Below, piece by piece: positions 7,900 through 14,882 of a stretch of 16,831 bases of DNA; positions within the stretch are counted from its first letter, which is position 1; each line of letters starts with the position of its first letter. The translations under genes were made by a program, and so were the position numbers. Source of the stretch: Gemmatimonadota bacterium. GTDB lineage: Bacteria; Gemmatimonadota; Gemmatimonadetes; Gemmatimonadales; Gemmatimonadaceae. The stretch lies in assembly GCA_016794735.1 (NCBI GenBank), contig JAEUJK010000378.1, positions 1 through 16,831 on the forward strand, read 5' to 3'. The notes under the pieces are model-generated. The model worked only from the letters and a program-made list of their open reading frames with translations. It searched no databases and was not told the origin of the DNA.

Positions 7900-10800
7900 A
7901 TGCGCGCCTCGCTCCACGCGGCACTCCTGCTCGCCGCCCTTGCCCACATCGCCGTCGCCCAGGTGCCGGACAGCGCCACCCGCGCCGGTCTCCGCTGGCG
8001 CTCGATCGGCCCGGTGAACATGGCTGGCCGTGTCACTGACGTCGAAGCCGAACCGGGATCGTCCAAGGTGTTCTACGTAGCCGGCGCCACCGGCGGCCTG
8101 TGGAAGACCGTCAATGCCGGGAACACCTTCTTCCCGCTTTGGGAACGCGGGCCGATCGCCAGCATCGGCGACATCGCGATTGCGCCAAGCAATCCCAAGG
8201 TGATCTGGGTGGGCACCGGCGAGGAGGACTCGCGCAACTCGGTCGCCCCCGGCTGGGGCGTCTACAAGTCCGTCGACGGTGGGATAACCTGGCAGTCGGT
8301 CGGCCTCGAAAAGACGCAACACATCGGCAAGATCATCATCCACCCCACCGACCCAAACACCGTCTGGGTCGCTGCACTCGGCGCGTTGTGGGCGACGAAC
8401 CCCGAGCGCGGTCTCTACAAGACCACCGACGGGGGCCGCACCTGGAAGCAGACCAAGTTCATCTCGGATCGGGCCGGCTTCGTCGACCTCATCATCGACC
8501 CGCGCGACCCCAACGTGCTCTACGCCTCCAGCTGGGAGCGGATCCGCAAGGCGCACTACCTCAAGTCCGGCGGCCCGGGCTCGGCCCTGTGGAAGTCCAC
8601 CGATGGCGGGACGACGTGGAACGAGGTGAAGGGCGGCGGATTCCCGGCGACCACCAAGGGACGCATCTCGCTCGCCCTCGCCGCGAGCCGCCCGAACGTG
8701 GTGTACGCGATGGTCGAGGCCGACAGCGTGCGCGGCGCACGTCCGCAGATGCTGCTGAGCGGGCTCTATCGCTCCGAGGACGCGGGGAAGACCTGGTCTT
8801 GGCAGAGCACGACGAACAATCGCCCGTTCTACTTCTCACAGATCCGCGTCGACCCGAGCAACCCCAATCGTGTCTACCGCATGGCGGTGGACTTCAACGT
8901 CTCGGAAGACGGCGGCCGCTCCTGGCGCCTCGGCATGATGGGGATTCACGAGGACTACCACGCGATGTGGATCGACCCGGCCGATCCGGCGCATTTCGTC
9001 ATTGGCGGTGACGCCGGGATCTTCCAGACGTACGACCGCGGCGGCAGCTACGACGCGATCAACAACATGGCGATGGGCCAGTTCTACGGCATCTCGTACG
9101 ACTACCAGGTCCCCTATCGCGTATGCGGCGGCCTGCAGGACAACGGGACGTCGTGCGGCCTGAGCCGTCGCGGCAATGCCCCGCTCCAGATGACCGACTG
9201 GGTCGCGATCTTCGCGGCGGACGGCCTGCAGACGGCGCAGGACCCGATCAACCCGGACTACGTCTACTACGAATCGCAGGGCGGCAACATCTCGCGGCGC
9301 AACGTCGCCACGGGTGAGGTCGTGAGTGTGCGCGCCCGCACGGTCACGCGCACGCAGTTCGGGCAGGCCATCGCGCGGATCCGCGGCGACGGCTCCCGCC
9401 CGCTCACCCCCGCGCAGGAGAAGTCCATCGACTCGATCCGCAGCGAGATGCGGCGCCAGCTGGCCGACCCCAACGTTGCCACCCGCTGGAACTGGAACAC
9501 CCCGTTCATCCTCTCGCGCCACAACCCGGATGTGTTCTATAGCGGCGCCGAGAAGTTGTTCCGCAGCGTCAAGAAGGGGGTGGATCCGGTGGCCATCTCG
9601 CCGGACCTCTCGACCCGCAGCGAAAGCGTCATTCGCATCACCACCGGCTTCGATTCGTTAGGTAATCCTGCCGCCGACGCCACCGGCGGGATCACGCGCG
9701 ACGCAACCGGGGCCGAGGAGAACGCGACCATCGTCACGATCGGCGAGAGCCCGATTCGCGCCGGGTTACTGGTCGTCGGGACAAACGACGGGAAGGTATG
9801 GCTCACCCGCAACGACGGCGCCACCTGGGAAGACCTCAGCGGCCGCTTCCCCGGGCTTCCCGCCGGGACACACGTGAGCAAGGTGGAGCCGGGCGCGCAC
9901 GACACCGCGACGGTCTTCGTGTCGTTCGACAACCACCGCGACAACGACTTCACGCCATACGTCTACGTCTCGACCGACTTCGGGAGGTCGTTCCGCTCGA
10001 TCGCGGCCGGCATCCCCACCGACCGCCCGAACTCGGTGTATGTGGTGCGCCAGGACCCGGTCAACGCGCGCCTCATCTACATCGGCACCGAACTCGGCGT
10101 GTATGCCTCGCTCGACGCTGGCCAGAGCTGGTTTGCCCTCGACGCCAACCTGCCCACCGTGCCGGTGTACGACCTGCAGGTGCACCCGCGTGACCGCGAG
10201 CTGATCGCCGGGACCCACGGTCGCGCGATCCAGATCCTCGATGTCGCGCCGCTCCAGCAGATGTCGACCACGGTGCTGGCGAAGGCGCTGCACCTCTTCG
10301 AGCCGGCGGTGGCCCTGCAGTACGGGGAACGTCCGGTGGGGTCGGAACCGCGCGCGCACCGCATGTGGCGCGGCGATCGCACGCCGCCCGGCGCCACCAT
10401 CACCTACCGACTGAATGCGCCGCTCGCCCAGGCGCCGCGCGTCCTTGTGATCAACGCGGCCGGCGACACGATCGTCCGGCTCACCGGCACCAACACCACG
10501 GGGCTGAACAACGTCACCTGGAACCTGATGATGGGCACTGGTGGTGGATTTGGGGGCGGCGGAGGCGGTGGCGGTGGTCGTGGGACCGCCGTTGCGGGCG
10601 CCGGCATTGCCGATCCCGGCTATCCGCCCGGCTTCAATCCGCGTCCCGCCGAGTCGCGTTCGGCACCGGACAGTTCGCAGACGCCGGAGGCCGTGCGTCG
10701 GCGGCTCGAGTCCTCGAGCGGAGCGCCGGGCGGCGGGGGACCTGGCGGCGGCCAGGGGGGCGGTGGCGGTGGGTTCGGTGCCAACCGACCGGTCCCGGCA

Positions 10801-10917
10801 GCCACGGGTGACTACCGCATCGTGGTGATCGCAGGCGACCAGACCAGCGTCAGCACAGTCAGGGTCGTCGCCACGTCCCCGGAAGAGACCTCGGTGCTGC
10901 TGCCGACGCGGCGCTGA
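7900..10917 (+). CDS. Secreted Asp-box (BNR/VPS10-like) beta-propeller protein with FlgD-like C-terminal domain
   Basis: A 1005-residue protein, often annotated as a glycosyl hydrolase or sortilin-like protein. ATG 7900 is chosen because it gives a signal peptide (MRASLHAALLLAALAHIAVA), while the longer open frame upstream runs through the small membrane gene in another frame. Asp-box repeats of the S/T-x-D-x-G-x-x-W type appear at about residues 123 (KSVDGGITW), 174 (KTTDGGRTW), 232 (KSTDGGTTW), 291 (RSEDAGKTW), 334 (VSEDGGRSW), 636 (TRNDGATW), 691 (STDFGRSF) and 737 (SLDAGQSW), the marks of a secreted propeller. From about 829 a FlgD-like Ig domain begins (TITYRLNAPL, LVINAAGDTIVRLTG, GLNNVTWNLM) and resumes at about 966 (ATGDYRIVVIAGDQ); between them is a Gly-rich insert. 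Asp boxes do not prove enzymatic activity, so hydrolase function is unproven. A terminator follows at 10941. Confidence 0.88.
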   Translation: MRASLHAALLLAALAHIAVAQVPDSATRAGLRWRSIGPVNMAGRVTDVEAEPGSSKVFYVAGATGGLWKTVNAGNTFFPLWERGPIASIGDIAIAPSNPKVIWVGTGEEDSRNSVAPGWGVYKSVDGGITWQSVGLEKTQHIGKIIIHPTDPNTVWVAALGALWATNPERGLYKTTDGGRTWKQTKFISDRAGFVDLIIDPRDPNVLYASSWERIRKAHYLKSGGPGSALWKSTDGGTTWNEVKGGGFPATTKGRISLALAASRPNVVYAMVEADSVRGARPQMLLSGLYRSEDAGKTWSWQSTTNNRPFYFSQIRVDPSNPNRVYRMAVDFNVSEDGGRSWRLGMMGIHEDYHAMWIDPADPAHFVIGGDAGIFQTYDRGGSYDAINNMAMGQFYGISYDYQVPYRVCGGLQDNGTSCGLSRRGNAPLQMTDWVAIFAADGLQTAQDPINPDYVYYESQGGNISRRNVATGEVVSVRARTVTRTQFGQAIARIRGDGSRPLTPAQEKSIDSIRSEMRRQLADPNVATRWNWNTPFILSRHNPDVFYSGAEKLFRSVKKGVDPVAISPDLSTRSESVIRITTGFDSLGNPAADATGGITRDATGAEENATIVTIGESPIRAGLLVVGTNDGKVWLTRNDGATWEDLSGRFPGLPAGTHVSKVEPGAHDTATVFVSFDNHRDNDFTPYVYVSTDFGRSFRSIAAGIPTDRPNSVYVVRQDPVNARLIYIGTELGVYASLDAGQSWFALDANLPTVPVYDLQVHPRDRELIAGTHGRAIQILDVAPLQQMSTTVLAKALHLFEPAVALQYGERPVGSEPRAHRMWRGDRTPPGATITYRLNAPLAQAPRVLVINAAGDTIVRLTGTNTTGLNNVTWNLMMGTGGGFGGGGGGGGGRGTAVAGAGIADPGYPPGFNPRPAESRSAPDSSQTPEAVRRRLESSSGAPGGGGPGGGQGGGGGGFGANRPVPAATGDYRIVVIAGDQTSVSTVRVVATSPEETSVLLPTRR

Positions 10918-10940
10918 TCGCGCGATCACCTGCGGCACGC

Positions 10941-10971
10941 GACGGCGTCGGGCCATGCCCGGCGCCGTTTT
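10941..10971 (+). terminator. Rho-independent terminator after the propeller gene
   Basis: Arms 10942-10953 and 10957-10968 pair over 12 bp with one T-G wobble and a 3-nt loop (CAT), followed by a TTTT run (10968-10971). It begins about 24 nt after the stop codon at 10917 and separates this gene from the BIG2 lipoprotein gene. Confidence 0.82.
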
Positions 10972-11302
10972 GCGTGGGGTACCCGGCTCGCCCGGTCCGA
11001 CCCGGACGCCGTGCATTGGCCGTGAGCAGCGGCGGCCGGATCCTGCGCCTGTTGAGGGAGACCCTCCCAGGTGCCCCATGCTGAACCGTTCGCTGATCCG
11101 TCTCTCCCTTCCGGTTGCCTTGCTGGCCTGCGGTGGTGGCAGCGAGGGAGGTTCCGTGGCGCCACCACCACCGCCGCCGACCCCGGTCGCGTCGGTCAGC
11201 GTCACGCCGGCCACTGCGGCCATCCTCCCAGGGACGACCTCCCAGCTCTCGGCGGCGACCCTCGATGCGGCGGGAAATCCGCTCGCCAACCGCACGGTGA
11301 CC

Positions 11303-11305
11303 TAG
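11303..11305 (+). other. In-frame amber codon 1 (replaces conserved Trp)
   Basis: Codons read GTG ACC TAG TCT GTG GAT. The surrounding BIG2 repeat (NRTVT-stop-SVDAAAVASVSSSGL) aligns with repeat 2 (GRTLAWSSSTVAVATVNATGL), placing TAG against TGG. A single G-to-A change explains it. Confidence 0.85.
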
Positions 11306-11914
11306 TCTGTGGATGCCGCAGCGGTCGCCTCGGTGAGCTCCAGCGGTCTCGTCACCGCAATCGCCGCGGGCACGGCCACGGTCACGGCCACGTCGGAAGG
11401 AAAGAGCGGGAGCGCGACGATCACCGTGCTGCGCCCCGTGGGGTCGGTCACGCTCGATCGCGCGACGGCGACCCTCGTCCCTGCCCAGACGTTGCAGCTC
11501 GCAGCCACCCCAAAGGCGGACAACGGAGACTCACTGACCGGCCGCACCCTGGCGTGGAGCAGCAGCACCGTCGCCGTGGCCACGGTGAACGCCACCGGGC
11601 TTGTCACGGCGGTGACGCCGGGCAGCAGCACGATCACGGTCACGGCGGAAGGCAAGTCGGCGACCGCCGCGATCACCGTCACCTCGGGTGGCCTCGTGGT
11701 CGCGAACGCCCCGACGACGATTTCGAATCCTGACAGCAGCGTGCGCATCGAGGTCCCGGTCGGGGCTGCACCGCCCGGGCTCGCGATCACGATCGTCCCC
11801 ACCACCACCGCACCGGCGACCGCGCTGCCCGCGCGCACGTGGCGCATGGGCCCTCGCCTCTACGAGTTTGGCCCGAACGGCACCCAGTTCTCCGCCCCGG
11901 TCCGCGTGACGCTC

Positions 11915-11917
11915 TAG
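11915..11917 (+). other. In-frame amber codon 2 (within the ZU5-like module)
   Basis: Codons read GTG ACG CTC TAG TAC AAC CCG. The protein context PVRVTL-stop-YNPAELPAW is continuous with the fold on both sides. The original residue cannot be read from the window; Lys, Gln, Glu, Ser, Trp, Leu or Tyr codons are each one change away. Confidence 0.8.
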
Positions 11918-13136
11918 TACAACCCGGCCGAGCTTCCCGCGTGGGTGGTGCCATCGGACCTCGGCATCCAGCGCTGGAACGGCACGGCCTGGAACGGGCT
12001 GTCGAACATCACGATCGACACCGCGCGCCGCACCATCTCCGGTACCACCACCGGCTTCTCGACCTTCACCCTCACCGCCGGCCTTCCGCCCGCCGCGCTC
12101 ACGCCGCAGCCGGCCCAGGTGAACTACAACCAGCGCTCGGTGTCGTTTGTCGCGAGTGTGCCCGGCCATGTGGCCAACGCGTTCCAGTATCGCTGGGTCA
12201 CGACCGGAGCCAACGGGGTGCTGGGGGTCAACTTCAGCGGAAACCAGCAGCAGTACATCGCCAGCACGCCGATCATCCCGGAAGGCACGGTCGACCTCGT
12301 CGGTGTCGAGGTGAGCGCACAACAGGTGCCCGGCGGTCCGTTCACGCCCATTGCCAACACGCAGGTGCCAGTCACGAGCGACCTCGGCCTCACCTACGAA
12401 CTCAACCCGTGGTCGCAGCTTGCGGACTTTGGCCAGCAGAAGACCGTGCAGGCGCTGGTGCGCAATCGCGACGGTTCGATCTACACGAGCCCGGACCTCT
12501 TCTACGACTACAGCGCGACGAAGTTCGCTGGCAACACGACACCGGCCCCTGGCCAGACACAGAACAGCACCGCCACCTACCAGGCGCTGCCCATCCAGCA
12601 GCAGCTCAAGAAGGCACCCCGCGTCGACCAGATTACCGTCACGTTCCTGATCCGCGAGCGCGTCGTGGGTGGCGACCTGTTCACCGGCACCCAGGTGTCC
12701 TACAACTTCAAGACCATGGGGACGGCCGACGCCTTCGTGGAGGTGGGCAAGGATGTCTGCGTCGGGCGGTTTGCCGTGGAGACACAAATCACGAACAACC
12801 AGGGCGGCGGATGCGTCTACGCGTACCTCTACGCCCCGGTGGTCACGCCGGCACCGAAGTCCTACGCCCTGAAGGCCTATGGCTTCAATGACACGGCGCT
12901 CTACGGCACGAGCTACACCAAGAACTGGACGGCCGCGACGGGCACCGGCTTCACTGACGTGCAGCAGGTCGGGAGCGAGTGGCGCATGGGACTCGACGGC
13001 GGGTGTACCCCCACCTCGAGCGGGATCACCTTCCGCCAGGGCCTGTACGCCTCACGCTTCGCCGGCATCCAGGCCGAGATCAAGGTCACGCCCTGACGCA
13101 CGGCGGACGCATCATCCGCCCCGATGGCATGCACCG

Positions 13137-13165
13137 CGAACGACCGGGCCCAGCCCGGTCGTTCG
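13137..13165. terminator. Hairpin between the convergent BIG2 and M20 genes
   Basis: A perfect 13-bp inverted repeat (13137-13149 with 13153-13165, arm CGAACGACCGGGC) with a 3-nt loop. It lies 41 nt after the BIG2 gene stop and ends 3 nt from the last base of the leftward M20 gene (stop TAA 13171-13169). T-tracts are weak on both sides, but the place and stability suit a shared terminator. Confidence 0.65.
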
Positions 13166-13168
13166 TCG

Positions 13169-14755
13169 TTAGTCAGGGACGACGCGCGGCAGGGCCGGGT
13201 AGGTGACCCCGAGCTGCTCCAAGTATGTCGCGTACTTCGCGGGATCGTAGTAGAACGGACGCATCTGCTCGCGGTACTTCGCCATCTTGTCCGCGTTGAG
13301 CCATGTCGCCGGCTGGTCGGCCGGTGACATCAACGGGTAGTACTTCACGGTGCGCGTCTGCACATCGGTGAAATACGCCTTGGCGTCCGCCACCAGCGCC
13401 GGACGCGCCATGAGGTCGAGCAGCGTCATCGCCTGCACCTTGGCACCAGCCACCACGCCCTTGTGTGCGATCGGTGTGGCCATGGCGATCCCATCGGCCC
13501 AGTTGTGCCCCGGCGTCCCCGGGATGTTCGCCGGGTAGTACATCGTCACCGACGGCACATTCCAGGTCACGTCGCCAATGTCATCGCTGCCCGTCCCGCT
13601 GCTGGCGGCTGCCGCCTCCTCGGGAGAACGCAGCGGCGGCACGACGCGCCGCAGGCCGCTGTCGGGAACGCCCATCAGGCGCTGGACTCCGCGCGCCATC
13701 GCCTGGTCCTTCTCGTCCCACGCCGGCATTCCCACTTTGGTCGCGTTCGCATGCATGGCCACCGCGATCGGCTTGTTGAAGTGGGGACGCCAGGCCGACC
13801 CGATGACCTGCACGGTGTCGAGCGTCGTGAAGGTCGCCTGCGCCGATGCCCGAGCCACCTGCTTCGCGTCCTCGAACATCCGCGTCACGCGCGCCGGATC
13901 CCGTTCGCGGAAGAAATACCAGATGCTGGCCGTCGCGGGCACGACGTTCGGCTGGTCGCCGCCGTCGGTGATCACGTAGTGCGAGCGCTGCGCCAGCTCC
14001 ATGTGCTCGCGATGGTACTCCCACGCGTTGGCCATCGCGATGACGGCGTCGAGCGCACTGCGGCCACGCCACGGGGCGCCCGCGGAATGCGCCGTCTGCC
14101 CGCGGAAGGAGAACATGGCCGAGATGAGGGTCAGGGCCGGTTCGTCGCCCCACGAGATCCCGAACTCGTCGCTCACGTGCGCAAAGAGGTTGGCATCCAC
14201 ATCGCGAAAGAGTCCGGCGCGCACGAGGTACGCCTTGCTCGCCAGCTGCTCCTCGGCAACCCCCGGCCACAGGACAATCGTGCCGGGCATGCGCTCACGG
14301 GTCATCACGTCCTTCACGGCGAGCGCGGCGATGATGTTGAGCGGCACGCCACTGTTGTGCCCTTCCCCATGTCCCGGCGCACCACCCACGAGCGGGTCGC
14401 GCGCTGCCGTCCCGGGACGCTGCGTGGACTGGGGGATCCCGTCGATGTCGGAGCCTAACGCGATCACGGGCTTGCCCGATCCCCAGCGGGCGACCCAGGC
14501 GGTCGGGATCCCGGCAATGCCACGTTCCACCGTGAACCCGTTCCGCTCGAGCACCCCCGTGAGGTACCGCGACGTCTCCACCTCCTGCATCCCGAGCTCC
14601 GAGTACGAGAACACCTGGTCGACCATCTGCTGGGCGAGTCGGGCGCGACCATCGATGGCCGCTGCAAGCTCGGCCTTGAGGCGATCGAGGCGCGCGTCCT
14701 GCGCGTGCAACACGACAGGAGCGAGGACGAGGAGGGCGAGACGACGCAGGGGCAT
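13169..14755 (-). CDS. Secreted M20-family amidohydrolase (AbgB-like)
   Basis: A 528-residue protein with a signal peptide (MPLRRLALLVLAPVVLHAQ), so it probably acts in the periplasm or outside the cell. The fold is that of M20 metallo-amidohydrolases closest to AbgB, which cleaves p-aminobenzoyl-glutamate. Visible sites are the metal-binding ALGSDIDGIP (Asp103/Asp105), APGHGEGHNSG (His129, His133), the acidic pair Glu168-Glu169 in PGVAEEQ, and the dimerisation-domain motifs GQTAHSAGAPWRGRSALDA (His223) and PNVVPATASIWYFFR. E. coli AbgB, from memory, has Cys where this protein has Glu131. Start choice: ATG 14755 gives the cleanest signal peptide; in-frame GTG codons at 14761 and 14764 are possible. 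It reads leftward away from the kinase gene, with nested palindromes in the shared upstream region. The substrate is unknown; an N-acyl amino acid or dipeptide-like amide is plausible. Confidence 0.9.
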   Translation of the reverse strand: MPLRRLALLVLAPVVLHAQDARLDRLKAELAAAIDGRARLAQQMVDQVFSYSELGMQEVETSRYLTGVLERNGFTVERGIAGIPTAWVARWGSGKPVIALGSDIDGIPQSTQRPGTAARDPLVGGAPGHGEGHNSGVPLNIIAALAVKDVMTRERMPGTIVLWPGVAEEQLASKAYLVRAGLFRDVDANLFAHVSDEFGISWGDEPALTLISAMFSFRGQTAHSAGAPWRGRSALDAVIAMANAWEYHREHMELAQRSHYVITDGGDQPNVVPATASIWYFFRERDPARVTRMFEDAKQVARASAQATFTTLDTVQVIGSAWRPHFNKPIAVAMHANATKVGMPAWDEKDQAMARGVQRLMGVPDSGLRRVVPPLRSPEEAAAASSGTGSDDIGDVTWNVPSVTMYYPANIPGTPGHNWADGIAMATPIAHKGVVAGAKVQAMTLLDLMARPALVADAKAYFTDVQTRTVKYYPLMSPADQPATWLNADKMAKYREQMRPFYYDPAKYATYLEQLGVTYPALPRVVPD

Positions 14756-14773
14756 GGTCACCACGGCAGGAGG

Positions 14774-14874
14774 GTCACCGAAGATGCCCGGCGCGAGCCC
14801 GGTTCGTCAGGGGCGCCAGAGCGCCGGTCCGCACCCTCGCATGGGTCGGCCGACCCATGCCATTCTTCGGTGAC
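14774..14874. promoter_or_regulatory. Nested inverted repeats in the M20/kinase divergent region
   Basis: Outer arms GTCACCGAAGA (14774-14784) and TCTTCGGTGAC (14864-14874) are an exact 11-bp inverted repeat about 80 nt apart. Between them lie a 5-bp hairpin (GGCGC 14812-14816 with GCGCC 14821-14825, loop CAGA) and a 22-bp palindrome. The interval begins 19 nt upstream of the M20 start and ends just before the kinase frame, so it must contain the control region of at least one of the two genes. Confidence 0.6.
14839..14860. promoter_or_regulatory. Perfect 22-bp palindrome, candidate operator
   Basis: Half-site GCATGGGTCGG (14839-14849) is followed immediately by its exact reverse complement (14850-14860). 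The symmetry without a spacer, in a divergent promoter interval, is typical of a site for a dimeric repressor or activator. No matching regulator gene is in the window. Confidence 0.6.
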
Positions 14875-14882
14875 GCCGCAGA

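Larger units (their letters stand above)
11078..13096 (+). pseudogene. BIG2/ZU5-like lipoprotein gene interrupted by two in-frame TAG codons
   Basis: One frame of 672 codons before the TGA at 13094 is kept throughout, but TAG occurs at codon 76 (11303-11305) and codon 280 (11915-11917), splitting it into open pieces 11078-11305, 11306-11917 and 11918-13096. ATG 11078 gives a lipoprotein signal (MLNRSLIRLSLPVALLAC, Cys18) and a Pro-rich linker. Two BIG2 Ig-like repeats follow (about 34-115 and 118-200). The first TAG stands where repeat 2 has Trp160. Residues about 205-335 resemble a ZU5-like module (V-R-I-E-V-P-V-G-A, Y-E-F-G-P-N-G), and the second TAG falls inside it just before YNPAELP. Residues about 340-672 belong to no family I recognise and include several Cys. 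As written, only a 75-residue lipoprotein would be made. Recent nonsense mutation, sequencing error and amber read-through all fit; TAG ends three other genes here, so code reassignment is unlikely. Confidence 0.8.

Noticed and set aside
9766..11295. Minus-strand frame of 509 codons opposite the propeller protein end
   Set aside because: Antisense shadow crossing the terminator at 10941; composition is non-protein-like.
11303..11917. Genome-wide TAG reassignment as the explanation of the two ambers
   Set aside because: TAG ends the permease at its conserved C-terminus (2906), the acyltransferase (5018) and the small membrane gene (7791), so it works as a stop here.
11531..12787. Minus-strand frame of 418 codons opposite the BIG2 gene, considered as an alternative to the interrupted plus frame
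   Set aside because: Arg/Gly/His-rich shadow without motifs; the plus frame has BIG2 repeats that align with each other across the stop.
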